Below are positions 1 through 7,898 of a DNA stretch of 64,000 nt, in pieces. Made by a program: the position numbers and the translations under genes. This stretch comes from VAYN01 sp963702075 (GTDB lineage Bacteria > Actinomycetota > Thermoleophilia > Solirubrobacterales > 70-9), in NCBI GenBank assembly GCA_963702075.1, contig OY969703.1, positions 2,418,001-2,482,000 on the forward strand, written 5' to 3'. The notes under the pieces are model-generated. The model worked only from the letters and a program-made list of their open reading frames with translations. It made no database searches and was not told where the DNA came from. Numbering within the stretch: position 1 is the stretch's first letter; each line of letters opens with the position of its first letter.

Positions 1-542
1 AGCTCGGAGCGGCTGATCTCCCATTTGTCGGCGATCATCTCCGCCGAGAGCCCCTGCGGAATCAGGTTGTATTTCTCCATCAGCTCGGGCGAGAACGCCA
101 GCCCGTGCTCCTCCATCACTTTGTAGGAGTCGGCGAAGGAGATGTGGCCCATGTGCTCGACCCCGCCGCCGATCGCGACGTCGTGGACCCCGGAAGCGAC
201 CAGGGCGGCGGCGAAGTTGACCGCCTGCTGGGCCGAACCGCACTGGCGGTCGACCGTGGTGGCGGGGACCTCCTGCGGCAGCCCGGCCTCGAGCCAGGCG
301 TTGCGGCCGATGTTCAGGCCCTGCTCGCCGAACTGCTGCACGCAGCCGGCGATCACGTCGCCGACCTCGTTCGGATCGATCCCGGCGCGGTCGATCAACT
401 CTTTGTAGGTGCGAGCGAGGAGATTGGAGGGATGGAGGTCCTTGTAGTAGCCCTTCTCCGGATGGCCGCGGCCGATCGGCGTCCGCACCGCCTCGACGAT
501 GACGACCTCGCGCCCTCCGAACCTGCCCTTGCCGTTGTCCAT
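1..542 (-). CDS. Thiolase / acetyl-CoA acetyltransferase (C-terminus beyond window)
   Basis: Catalyses thiolytic cleavage of 3-ketoacyl-CoA or the reverse condensation of two acyl-CoAs in the cytosol. The 180 visible codons start with an ATG at 542-540 preceded by a good GGAGGA ribosome site. The N-terminal thiolase fold is clear: VIVEAVRTPIGR near residues 14-25 and the nucleophile region DRQCGSAQQA with Cys101. The C-terminal His and second Cys motifs lie outside the window. It is divergent from the 3-hydroxyacyl-CoA dehydrogenase at 658, with a palindromic operator-like site between, so the two are probably co-regulated for fatty-acid or hydroxyacid turnover. Whether it is degradative or biosynthetic cannot be decided from this half. 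Confidence 0.93.
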   Translation of the reverse strand, partial: MDNGKGRFGGREVVIVEAVRTPIGRGHPEKGYYKDLHPSNLLARTYKELIDRAGIDPNEVGDVIAGCVQQFGEQGLNIGRNAWLEAGLPQEVPATTVDRQCGSAQQAVNFAAALVASGVHDVAIGGGVEHMGHISFADSYKVMEEHGLAFSPELMEKYNLIPQGLSAEMIADKWEISRSE

Positions 543-585
543 CACTGTCCTCCGTCGTTGAAGTTCTCTCCTGAGGGTAGCCGAT

Positions 586-599
586 TGACTGGTCAGTCA
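586..599. promoter_or_regulatory. Palindromic operator-like site between thiolase and dehydrogenase genes
   Basis: TGACTG-GT-CAGTCA is a perfect inverted repeat with a two-base centre, in the 115-bp divergent intergenic region. TetR-family regulators of fatty-acid genes commonly bind palindromes of this size and type. No regulator gene is adjacent, so the factor is unknown. Confidence 0.5.
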
Positions 600-657
600 G
601 CCAAGGATGAGGGCCTAAAGTCGCGGCGGCGTTGATGCGTGATAGAAGCCCCGGCCA

Positions 658-1479
658 ATGAGCGCTAATCAGGGGTACACGAGTCCGGGGATCGCGGGCA
701 GCGGGGCGATTGCCACCGGTCTTGCCGCGGTCTCGACCACGACCGCGGACACGATCCTGCTCGCCCGCAGCGAGGCTTCCGCCTGGCGCGCCGAGGAGAA
801 AGTCGTCGCCGCCTGCGCCAAGCTCGAGGGCGGCGATCCCTCCCGTCTGCGGGTCACGACCGACCCCGCCGACCTCGCCGACTGCGACGTCATCGTCGAG
901 GCGATCGTCGAGGAGGTCGCCCCGAAGGGCGAGCTGCTGAGCCGCATCGCCGCTGCCTGCCCGAACGCCGACCTCGCGACCACCACCTCCTCGCTCAGCA
1001 TCGCCGAGATCGCCCAGGCCGCCGGCACCGAGAAGATCTTCGGCTTCCACGTCTTCAACCCGGTGCCGCGGATGGCCCTGGTCGAGGTCTGCATCCCCGA
1101 CGGCGCCGCCGCTGCGCGTGAGAAGGCACTCGCCTGGTGCGCCGCGCTCGGCAAGACCGCGGTCGAGGTGCCCGACGAAGCCGGCTTCGTCGTCAACCGT
1201 CTCCTCTTCCCCTACCTCTTCGACGCCGCCCGCATGGTCGAACGGACCGGCATGGAGCCCGGCGCCGTCGACACCTGCATGAAGCTCGGCGCCGGCCACC
1301 CGATGGGCCCGCTAGCCCTGCTCGACTTCGTCGGCATGGACGTCTCGAAAGCGATCGGCGACGCCCTTTACGCCGAATCGAACGAGCCGACCCACGACCC
1401 GCCGCCGCTGGTCGTGAAGATGGTCGAGGAAGGCAAGCTGGGCCGGAAGAGCGGCGCTGGTTTCTACAGCTACGACTGA
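658..1479 (+). CDS. 3-hydroxyacyl-CoA dehydrogenase (3-hydroxybutyryl-CoA dehydrogenase-like)
   Basis: NAD(P)-dependent oxidation of 3-hydroxyacyl-CoA to 3-ketoacyl-CoA, the step before the thiolase encoded divergently at 542. The 273-residue protein has the N-terminal dinucleotide loop GIAGSGAIATG (residues 11-21), the catalytic His131 in the FHVFNP segment, and the C-terminal motifs DEAGFVVNRLL and a GLGRK-like end (KLGRKSGAGFYSYD). Length matches single-function Hbd/PaaH enzymes. The glycine-rich loop has GSGAIATG where GxGxMG is usual, so the third motif position is atypical. The ATG at 658 lacks a strong ribosome site but sits just before the Rossmann strand. Confidence 0.92.
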   Translation: MSANQGYTSPGIAGSGAIATGLAAVSTTTADTILLARSEASAWRAEEKVVAACAKLEGGDPSRLRVTTDPADLADCDVIVEAIVEEVAPKGELLSRIAAACPNADLATTTSSLSIAEIAQAAGTEKIFGFHVFNPVPRMALVEVCIPDGAAAAREKALAWCAALGKTAVEVPDEAGFVVNRLLFPYLFDAARMVERTGMEPGAVDTCMKLGAGHPMGPLALLDFVGMDVSKAIGDALYAESNEPTHDPPPLVVKMVEEGKLGRKSGAGFYSYD

Positions 1480-1496
1480 GGCTTCAGCGCTTGGGT

Positions 1497-1628
1497 GAGG
1501 GGGCCGGTACCCCTCCTCCGGAATTGACCTCCCCTCCGCTTCGCTCCGGAGAGAACCTGCTGCGGCTTTGCCGCAGACATCAGATTGCATTTCGCCGAAC
1601 ATTCCTCCGGAGGGGTACCGGCCCCCTC
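1497..1628 (-). repeat. Palindromic element family F1, copy A
   Basis: This 132-bp element has 20-bp arms, 1497-1516 and 1609-1628, that are perfectly complementary. It lies 18 bases after the stop of the dehydrogenase gene. Read on the minus strand, its core matches copies B (25225-25354) and C (55986-56118) closely, including GGAATGTTCGGCGA and AGGTCAATTCCGGAGG. The arm sequences differ between copies but always pair. An inner hairpin TGCGGC-AAA-GCCGCA is conserved with a variable loop. The following stretch, 1629-1718, carries CGACA and GGCAGACGCC, which resemble the module between F3 and F1 at the two other loci. Confidence 0.85.
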
Positions 1629-1718
1629 TACGACAGGATCCGGCAGACGCCCCGAACGCAGGCAGCTCTTTGAAGAAAGCCCGTGTCGCGGGAGGGGGCG
1701 GGTGGGCCCTCCAACTAC

Positions 1719-1964
1719 TTAGTCCGCCCTTGCAGCCCCACCTTTGGCGGCCATGTCCCAGATCACATCCGCCTCTGAGATGCCCTGGCGGCGGGCGACT
1801 ATCTCTATCTCGCCCCAGGGCAGCTCGGCGTCCGGGAGCTCGTCCCAGCGGGCCAGGTCCAGGGCCTCGACCGCACCTTTCAGCGCTGGGCCCAGGTGTT
1901 CTTCGGATCGAAGCAGCGCTCGCAGAACCTCGAGCTGCTTGTCAGTGAGCCGGACAACCCACAT
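1719..1964 (-). CDS. Small hypothetical protein
   Basis: An 81-residue soluble protein of unknown function. It begins MWVVRLTDKQLEVLRALLRS, mostly helical in appearance, and is charged throughout. The ATG at 1964-1962 is preceded by GGAGGTAGC at good spacing, which is the main argument that it is real. I recognise no domain; the N-terminus resembles short helical DNA-binding or ribbon-helix proteins only loosely. It is convergent with the dehydrogenase gene, with the F1 repeat between them, and is followed on the minus strand by no other gene. Confidence 0.6.
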   Translation of the reverse strand: MWVVRLTDKQLEVLRALLRSEEHLGPALKGAVEALDLARWDELPDAELPWGEIEIVARRQGISEADVIWDMAAKGGAARAD

Positions 1965-2009
1965 CGTGCTACCTCCAGCGGTGGGGGGATCGCAGGTTGC
2001 CTGGAGAAG

Positions 2010-3311
2010 CTAGGCGGCGGGACGGACGGAACCGCCGCTGATCCGCACCGCCTCGATCCGGTTCTCGCGCACGGCCTCGACCCGGATCGTGAAGCCGTCG
2101 GCGCGGATCGAGTCGCCGCGCTTGGGCAGCCGCCCGAGCTCGCCGAAGACATAGCCGCCGACCGAGTTGTAGGTGTCGCTGTCGACCGGCAGCTCGATCC
2201 CGGCGTCGGCGAGGTCGCCAAGCGAGACGTGACCACGGACGAACCAGTCGCCGTTGGTCAGCTTGCGCACGGCGGCGGCACGGGGGTCGGTCTCGTCCTC
2301 GATCTCCCCCACCACCTCCTCGAGGATGTCCTCGACGGCGACGATCCCGACCGTGCGCCCGTACTCGTCGACGACGACCGAGAGCGAGGTGCGCTGGACC
2401 TGGAGGTCATGCAGGAGGTCGTCGAGCGGGCGGGTCTCGGGGACGATCAGAGCGTCGCGGACAACCGTGTCGAGCGGCGCGTCCGGCCCGTCGCTCATGT
2501 AGAGCCGGGCGAGGCTGTTGTTGTGGACGACCCCCTTGACCCGGTCGCGGTTGTCGTCCTCGATCACGACCAGCCGGGTGTGGCCGGAGGTGACGCAGCG
2601 CCGCAGCGCCGCCTCGACCGTCTCGGAGGAGTTGACGGTGATCACCGCCGGGATCGGCGTCATCACCTCGCGCGCCTCCTGCTCGTGCAGGTGGAAGACG
2701 CCGCCGAGCATGCCCGCCTCGCCTGGATCGAGCGTCCCCCCCATCCGCGAGCTGTCGATGATCTGCTTCAGGTCCTCGGAGGTGTGGTGCTCTTCCAGGT
2801 CTTTCGGGTCGACCCCGAAGAGGCGGACGACCCCGTTGGAGACCCAGCTCAGAGCCTTGGTCACCGGCGTGGTCGCGACCGCGAACCAGCCGAGCGGGCG
2901 GGAGACCCGGCGCGCGGTCTTCTCGGCGTTGGCGATCGCCAGCATCTTCGGCACCTGCTCGCCGATCGAGATGTGGATCGCGGTGACGAAGGCGAAGGCG
3001 ATCGCCAGCGAGAGGGCGGCGGCGGCGCCGTGGGAGAGGTTGCCGAAGGCCGGCTCCAGCAGCTTCGCTAGCGACGGCTCGCCGAGGAAACCGATCCCGA
3101 TCGAGGCGGCGGTGATGCCGATCTGACAGGCGGAAAGCGATTCGTCGATGCGGTCGAGCTGCTCGACCACGGCCTCGGCGCCGGCTTCCCCCTCCTCGGC
3201 GGCCTGTTCGAGTTTTCCGCGCCTGCTGCGCACGAGGGCGAACTCGGCCGCGACGAAGAAGCCGTTGATCGCGATCAACAGCGCAAGAAGGACGAGCAGC
3301 AGGACGCTCAT
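2010..3311 (-). CDS. CorC/HlyC (CNNM) family membrane protein with CBS domains
   Basis: 433-residue protein of the hemolysin C/CorC family, implicated in divalent cation (Mg2+/Co2+) homeostasis at the cytoplasmic membrane. The order is an N-terminal DUF21/CNNM transmembrane domain (first segment residues 3-27, ending FFVAAEFALV, the family signature), a pair of CBS domains around 215-335, and a CorC_HlyC C-terminal domain from about 345. The motif VVDEYGRTVGIVAVEDILEEVVGEI marks the second CBS end. The full length agrees with the family. It is not obviously in an operon; the neighbouring truncated B12-binding gene runs away from it. Confidence 0.9.
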   Translation of the reverse strand: MSVLLLVLLALLIAINGFFVAAEFALVRSRRGKLEQAAEEGEAGAEAVVEQLDRIDESLSACQIGITAASIGIGFLGEPSLAKLLEPAFGNLSHGAAAALSLAIAFAFVTAIHISIGEQVPKMLAIANAEKTARRVSRPLGWFAVATTPVTKALSWVSNGVVRLFGVDPKDLEEHHTSEDLKQIIDSSRMGGTLDPGEAGMLGGVFHLHEQEAREVMTPIPAVITVNSSETVEAALRRCVTSGHTRLVVIEDDNRDRVKGVVHNNSLARLYMSDGPDAPLDTVVRDALIVPETRPLDDLLHDLQVQRTSLSVVVDEYGRTVGIVAVEDILEEVVGEIEDETDPRAAAVRKLTNGDWFVRGHVSLGDLADAGIELPVDSDTYNSVGGYVFGELGRLPKRGDSIRADGFTIRVEAVRENRIEAVRISGGSVRPAA

Positions 3312-3432
3312 CGGCTATGCGGCCCGGTACTTCGGGCTGGGACGTCCTCGGCCATGCGGCACCGTGAATATAGCTATCCGTCCAGCAGATCCGCCGCAAC
3401 TAAGCGGTGCCAGATGGGATATTGACTGCACG

Positions 3433-3993
3433 ATGAGAATCGCAACGCTCAGCGAGATGCTCGAAGAGGTCGTTCATCTGGGCGAGGCGACGGGGATGGA
3501 AGAGCATGCCCACGAGCTGCGCGGCGAACTCGAGGGGCGGTTGGCGACGGTGCGGGCGGCAGTGGCCGGGACCGGCTCGCCGCGGGTGGTCGCCCTGCAG
3601 CGGCTCGACCCGCCCCGGGTCGGCGGCTTCTGGATCCCGGAGATGATCTCGATCGCCGGTGGCGAAGACGTCGCCGGCGACCCCGGCCTCAACCCGCCGA
3701 AGGTGAGCTGGGGCGAGCTGGAGAGCCTGCGCCCGGACGTCACCGTGGTGATGCCGGAGGTGCCGATGGAGGACGCGCGGGCGCACGCGATGGAGCACTG
3801 GGAGCGGATCGCCGCCCTCGGGGCAGTCCGCCACTACGCCGTCGACGGAACCCTCTTCTCCGACCCCGGGCCGCGCCTCGTCGACGCCGTCGAGCTGCTC
3901 GGCCACGTCCTCCATCCCGACCTCGTCGACCCGCCGGGCAGCGTCGATTTCACGGCGCTGCGGGCGCCGGTGACGCGGCCGGCCGCGGACTAG
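3433..3993 (+). CDS. Truncated BtuF-like cobalamin/metal-chelate binding protein (C-terminal lobe only)
   Basis: 186 codons matching only the linker helix and C-terminal lobe of the BtuF-type substrate-binding family. Recognisable pieces are GEATGMEEHA, the LDPP..GGFWIPEMISIAGGEDV segment and the DGTLFSDPGPRLVDAVELLGHVLHP end. Complete relatives are near 290 residues and begin with an N-terminal lobe starting MRIVSLLPSATE; here the ATG at 3433 gives MRIATLSEMLEE, so MRI is joined almost directly to the linker. No signal peptide or missing lobe is found upstream. Most likely an internally deleted, non-functional remnant, though the frame is intact. Its stop overlaps that of the rhomboid gene. 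Confidence 0.7.
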   Translation: MRIATLSEMLEEVVHLGEATGMEEHAHELRGELEGRLATVRAAVAGTGSPRVVALQRLDPPRVGGFWIPEMISIAGGEDVAGDPGLNPPKVSWGELESLRPDVTVVMPEVPMEDARAHAMEHWERIAALGAVRHYAVDGTLFSDPGPRLVDAVELLGHVLHPDLVDPPGSVDFTALRAPVTRPAAD

Positions 3994-4826
3994 GCCACGG
4001 CCAGCGAGACGACCACGGAGATCGCGGCGACGGCCACCATCGCCGCCATCTCCAGCGGCAAACGGTTGCGCCCGAACATCCCTTTCTCGCCGGCGACGAT
4101 CGCCCCGGCACAGACGACTCCCCCGATCAGGCCGCCGATGTGGGCGCCGATGCTGATGTTGGGCGAGGCGAAGCTGAAGATGAGATTGAAGACGATGAGG
4201 AAGCCGATCTGGCCGGCAAGCGCCTCCATCCCGCGCCCGCGGGCGATCACGAAGGTGGCTCCCGCCAGACCGAAGATCGCCCCAGACGCGCCGATCCCGA
4301 GCGAGTTCGGCTCGAGGATCAAGGCGCCGAGGGAGCCGGCCAGCAACGAGGCGAAGTAGAGGGCGAGGAAGCGCGGCGTGCCCAGAGCCGGCTCCAGCAG
4401 CCGCCCGAGGAAGAAGAGCAGGAGCATGTTGAAGCCGATGTGGAAAAGGCTGGCGTGAAGGAAGCCGGAAGTCACCAGCCGGTAGATCTCCCCTTCGTGG
4501 ACGAAGGGGCCATAGAGCCCATAGTCTTCGACGATCTTTCCGCTCGGGTTGTTGAGCCCACCGCCGCCGGCAGTGATCTCGACCAGGTAGACGATCACGT
4601 TGATCGCGATCAGGACCATCGTCGCCGGGAAGGCGCTGAACTGACCCGGGGTGCCGGTCGGGTTGCGCACCACCCGCGTCCGCTGGCTCGCGCACTCCGG
4701 GCAGCGCATCCCGACCGGGGTCGGGGTCATGCACTCGGGGCAGATCGGCCGCCCGCAGGAAGAGCAGGAGACGCGCGTCTCGCGGTCGGGGTGGCGGTAA
4801 CAGGTCTGGGCATCGACTTCGGCCAT
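3990..4826 (-). CDS. Rhomboid family intramembrane serine protease with N-terminal zinc finger
   Basis: 278-residue polytopic membrane protease that cleaves transmembrane substrates within the bilayer. The first 45 residues carry a B-box-like cysteine/histidine cluster (C9, H12, C21, C24, C29, C32, C42, C45). About six membrane segments follow. The catalytic dyad is visible as Ser181 in GASGAIFG and His229 in AHIGGLIGG. The start at 4826 gives the complete zinc finger. It is divergent from the DUF4383 gene 28 bases away and overlaps tail-to-tail with the truncated BtuF gene. Substrate unknown. Confidence 0.92.
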   Translation of the reverse strand: MAEVDAQTCYRHPDRETRVSCSSCGRPICPECMTPTPVGMRCPECASQRTRVVRNPTGTPGQFSAFPATMVLIAINVIVYLVEITAGGGGLNNPSGKIVEDYGLYGPFVHEGEIYRLVTSGFLHASLFHIGFNMLLLFFLGRLLEPALGTPRFLALYFASLLAGSLGALILEPNSLGIGASGAIFGLAGATFVIARGRGMEALAGQIGFLIVFNLIFSFASPNISIGAHIGGLIGGVVCAGAIVAGEKGMFGRNRLPLEMAAMVAVAAISVVVSLAVA

Positions 4827-4854
4827 CGGCCTGCGGAGCCTACAATCGCGCCCG

Positions 4855-5256
4855 ATGGAGCCCGCCAGCCCCGCCCGCCTTTACGCCGCCGTCGCCGGGG
4901 CGCTGCTCGTCATCCTCGGCATCGTCGGCTTCTTCTACGACGCCTCGTTCACGGCGCTCGACGACCTCCAGCCCGCCCTCGGCGCGATCGACGTCAACGC
5001 CTGGTTCAACCTGCTCTACGTGGTGACCGGCGCGATCGGGGTGCTGGTCGCCGGCGTCGCCTCGCGGCCGTACTCGCTGGCGATGGGGATCCTCTACACG
5101 CTGCTGGCGATCCTCGGCCTCGGCACCGAGTGGCTGCACATCACGATCGGCGTGCTGGGATTGGCGGCGGCGGCGGGAACGGCGAAGCGGAGCCCGGCTC
5201 GGGCGAGGCTTCGCCGCTTAGAGCCGCGAGCGAAGGCCGCTCGCAACCGCGCGTAG
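4855..5256 (+). CDS. DUF4383 small membrane protein
   Basis: 133-residue integral membrane protein with four predicted hydrophobic segments (about 8-28, 50-68, 72-90, 95-110) and a basic cytosolic tail. The pattern GxVGFFYD followed by NLLYVVTGAIGVL fits the DUF4383 family, which is common in Actinobacteria and uncharacterised. Its last 39 bases overlap the 3' end of the gene on the other strand (5218-5571). Function unknown. Confidence 0.8.
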   Translation: MEPASPARLYAAVAGALLVILGIVGFFYDASFTALDDLQPALGAIDVNAWFNLLYVVTGAIGVLVAGVASRPYSLAMGILYTLLAILGLGTEWLHITIGVLGLAAAAGTAKRSPARARLRRLEPRAKAARNRA

Positions 5257-5571
5257 GCCGCGCTCGCTGCGCTGACGGCTGCGCCGCCGCATCTCGATCA
5301 AGACCAGGGCGCCGGTCGCCACCCCGCCGGCGCCGACGGCCACCACCGGCCGCACCCAGTTGCGCGGGTCGCGCAGCGCCCGCAGCTCTTCCTCGGAGAG
5401 CTCCTCGGCCCAGTCGGACAGCTCCTCGGCAGCAGCCTGGGTGATCGCCGAGAGCGTGTCCTCGAGGCGACCCGAGAGCCGCTGCGGCGGCTCGATCGGT
5501 CGCAGCGCATCGGTCAGCAGCGCCTCGACGTCCCAGGTCGACCCGCTCAGCGTTTCACTCGGGTCTCTCAT
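5218..5571 (-). CDS. Hypothetical single-span membrane protein, possible ECF anti-sigma partner
   Basis: 117-residue protein with an acidic, helical N-terminal domain of about 70 residues, one membrane segment (75-93, VVAVGAGGVATGALVLIEM) and an Arg-rich tail. Its start overlaps the last 17 bases of the ECF sigma gene at 5555, so the two are translationally coupled. That layout is typical of an anti-sigma factor, but I see no zinc-finger HxxxCxxC motif and no known anti-sigma fold. Role as sigma regulator is inferred from position only. Confidence 0.7.
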   Translation of the reverse strand: MRDPSETLSGSTWDVEALLTDALRPIEPPQRLSGRLEDTLSAITQAAAEELSDWAEELSEEELRALRDPRNWVRPVVAVGAGGVATGALVLIEMRRRSRQRSERGLRAVASGLRSRL

Positions 5572-6124
5572 CTTCCATCTCCTCTTGCAGCTGTTTGATC
5601 GCGCGATGGATCAGCACCTTGGTGGCGCCGTCGGTGCGCCCCAGCGCCCGCGCGATCTCGCGGTTGTCCATGCCGAGGGCGAAGCGCATGATCAGCGCCT
5701 CGCGGCGGTCGTCGGAGAGGTGCTCGAGGTGCTTCATGACCTGGCGCAGCTCCTCGCGTCCCTCGGCGATCGCCACGGTGTCGTGGCGGGCGGCGATCGG
5801 GTCGGCATTCTCCAGCGGCGTCTGCGGCCGCCGTGAGCGGTCGCGGTAGTAGTTGGAGGCGAGGTTGTGGGCGATCCGGATCACCCACGGCCGCAGCGGC
5901 CGGCCGTCGGACTCCCGCCGCGCCCGGCCGAAGTGGCGGTAGGCCTGGAGGAAGGCCTGCTCGGTCAGGTCCTCGGCGTCGTGATGGTTGCCGACCCGGT
6001 AGTAGGCATAGGAATAGACGTCGCGCAGATGCGCCCGGTAGAAGTCCTCGAAAGCACGGTCGAGCTCGGCCTTGGCCGCCGGAGCCAGGTCGGCCGGCTC
6101 GACGTTCTGCTCGGGGCCGCTCAC
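5555..6124 (-). CDS. ECF-type RNA polymerase sigma factor
   Basis: 189-residue extracytoplasmic-function sigma factor. Region 2 spans about residues 28-67 (FYRAHLRDVYSYAYYRVGN then DAEDLTEQAF), and region 4 with its helix-turn-helix lies near 130-180 (LIMRFALGMDNREIARALG). No sigma 1.1 or region 3 is present, as expected for the class. It is followed by an overlapping membrane-protein gene that may be its regulator. The glycerolipid fusion gene lies 30 bases upstream on the same strand, so co-transcription is possible. Confidence 0.93.
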   Translation of the reverse strand: MSGPEQNVEPADLAPAAKAELDRAFEDFYRAHLRDVYSYAYYRVGNHHDAEDLTEQAFLQAYRHFGRARRESDGRPLRPWVIRIAHNLASNYYRDRSRRPQTPLENADPIAARHDTVAIAEGREELRQVMKHLEHLSDDRREALIMRFALGMDNREIARALGRTDGATKVLIHRAIKQLQEEMEDERPE

Positions 6125-6154
6125 CGGCCAAGCCTATCCCCGCGCGTGCGCTCA

Positions 6155-7834
6155 TTAAGCGGCCTGCCTCTGGCGCTCGACCTGCCGCAGGGTCGCGATC
6201 CACTCCTCCGAGTCGCATTCGCCCCGGATCAGCGCCGCCAGCCCGGAGAGCGCCGCAGCCTCGACGCCGGAAGCGACGACCGCTTCGGCCAGCAGCGGCA
6301 CCGTGTCCAACCCCTCCGAGGCCTGACCGATCTTGCCCGGGATCTCCCTCGCCGGCGTGCCGGTCCCGAGCAGCTCGCCGGCCCGGCGGTTGCGGCCGTT
6401 GGGCGCCATCATCGTCGCGGTGAGGTCGCCGACCCCGGCGAGGCCGGCGAAGGTCTCGAGCTGGGCGCCCTGGCGCGCGGCGTGGTCGATGCACTCGCGC
6501 CAGATCGAAGCCACCGCGATCCCGGCGGCGTTCAGCCCGTGCGGCTCGGCGGCCGCGGCGGCGAGGGCGGCGGCGTTCTTCGCCGCGCCCGCCATCTCGA
6601 CCCCGGTGACGTCGCCGGAGCGCTCGCAGACCAGGCCGGCGCGGTGGAAGACCTCCCCCACCTGGGCCCGCAGCTCCTCGTCCTTCGAGCCGAGGACCAG
6701 CGCCGCCGATCCGGAAACCGCCTCCCGCGCGTGGGCGGGACCGCCGAGGCAGGCGATGCCCCGGGCGCGCACCCGTTCGCCCACGTAGTCGGAGGGAAGC
6801 TCCCCCTGCGGGGCGATCAGGCCCTTGGTCAGCATCAGCACGGCGCTGCGGGAGCTGACCCGGTCGGCGATCGCGCCCACCGCCTGCGGCAGCTGGGCGG
6901 AGGGGATCGCGAGGCAGATCAGGTCGAGGCCGGCGAGCTCGATCGAGGAGGCGGGGCGGACGTCGATCGACTCCGGCAGCGGCACCCCGGGCAGGTAGCG
7001 CCGGTTCTCGCCGTCGGCGATCAGCTCCTCGGCGCGCTCCGGCGTCCGCGCTCCGAGCTGGACGTCGAGTCCGCCCCGAGCGAGCAGGACCGCGACCGCC
7101 GTCCCCCAGCTGCCGGCGCCGATCACCGCGGCGCGGCGCATCGGCGGCAACCCGCCGAGGTCTTCCCACTGCAGCAGCACGTTGGGCCAGATCCGCGCCG
7201 TCACCGTTTCCGCCAGCGCCGGCGAGGGCTCCTCGGCGCGGGGGAAGGTCATCGGCGGGCCGAGCCGCACCTTGCACTTGCGCGGCCGGATACGCCAGCC
7301 ACGGCGGACGTGTTCGGTGCCGAGCACCGCGGTCGGGATCACCACCGCCCCGGTCTGCAGGGCGAGGCGACCGACGCCCCGCTTCGGATTGGCGAGCGTG
7401 CCGCGACGGATCCGCGTCCCCTCGGGAAAGAGGCAGACGGCGCCGCCGCGTTCGGCGATCATCCGCGCCGTCAGCATCGCCTCCTCGTCGGACTCACCCC
7501 GCCGCACCGGGAAGGCGCCGAGCCGCGAGAGCACCCATCCCTGCCAGCGCCGCTCGAACAGCTCGACCTTGGCCATGTAGTTCATCGGCCGCCGCCAGGG
7601 AAGGCAAGCGCCGACCACGAACGGATCCAAGAAGCTGCGGTGGTTGGCGGCGACGATCACCCCGCCCTTCGCCTTCCCATAGTCCCGACCGAGCCGAGCG
7701 AGCCGGAAGTAGACGAGGAAGAAAGGCAGCAGGAACGCGCGCGCCACGTGGTACATCGGCCAGTTGACGCTGTGCTTGCGCGTATAGGCGTGGTAGGAGG
7801 CGAGCCGCTCCGGGCTCAAAGGCTCAGGGGTCAC
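6155..7834 (-). CDS. Fused 1-acylglycerol-3-phosphate acyltransferase (PlsC) and glycerol-3-phosphate dehydrogenase (GpsA)
   Basis: A 559-residue fusion of two phospholipid-synthesis enzymes. Residues 1-225 are a PlsC-type acyltransferase with the HX4D box NHRSFLD (H65-D70) and FPEGTR (136-141). From Met232 a full GpsA follows: the nucleotide loop VIGAGSWGTAVA (237-248), AGAAKNAAALAAA with the catalytic Lys, and GLAGVGDLTATM. GpsA makes glycerol 3-phosphate; PlsC acylates a later intermediate, so the fusion links non-consecutive steps of phosphatidic acid synthesis. The reading frame is continuous through a short linker and no ribosome site precedes Met232, arguing against two separate proteins. 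Confidence 0.93.
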   Translation of the reverse strand: MTPEPLSPERLASYHAYTRKHSVNWPMYHVARAFLLPFFLVYFRLARLGRDYGKAKGGVIVAANHRSFLDPFVVGACLPWRRPMNYMAKVELFERRWQGWVLSRLGAFPVRRGESDEEAMLTARMIAERGGAVCLFPEGTRIRRGTLANPKRGVGRLALQTGAVVIPTAVLGTEHVRRGWRIRPRKCKVRLGPPMTFPRAEEPSPALAETVTARIWPNVLLQWEDLGGLPPMRRAAVIGAGSWGTAVAVLLARGGLDVQLGARTPERAEELIADGENRRYLPGVPLPESIDVRPASSIELAGLDLICLAIPSAQLPQAVGAIADRVSSRSAVLMLTKGLIAPQGELPSDYVGERVRARGIACLGGPAHAREAVSGSAALVLGSKDEELRAQVGEVFHRAGLVCERSGDVTGVEMAGAAKNAAALAAAAAEPHGLNAAGIAVASIWRECIDHAARQGAQLETFAGLAGVGDLTATMMAPNGRNRRAGELLGTGTPAREIPGKIGQASEGLDTVPLLAEAVVASGVEAAALSGLAALIRGECDSEEWIATLRQVERQRQAA

Positions 7835-7898
7835 GCACAGCGCTACACGGCGAGAACCGCACGGTTACGGCCCACTCTCGTTTCAGAAATTTTCAAAT

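Noticed and set aside
140..635. Long open frames antisense to the thiolase and to many other genes
   Set aside because: They lie opposite genes with clear family motifs and show codon patterns expected from mirrored high-GC third positions.
1497..1628. Classical insertion sequence or CRISPR unit
   Set aside because: No transposase or cas gene, no regular spacing of repeats, and target-site duplications could not be identified.
3148..3432. An upstream extension of the BtuF-like frame that could supply the missing lobe
   Set aside because: The translated sequence is Ser/Arg-rich, overlaps the CorC/HlyC gene and contains none of the N-terminal lobe motifs.
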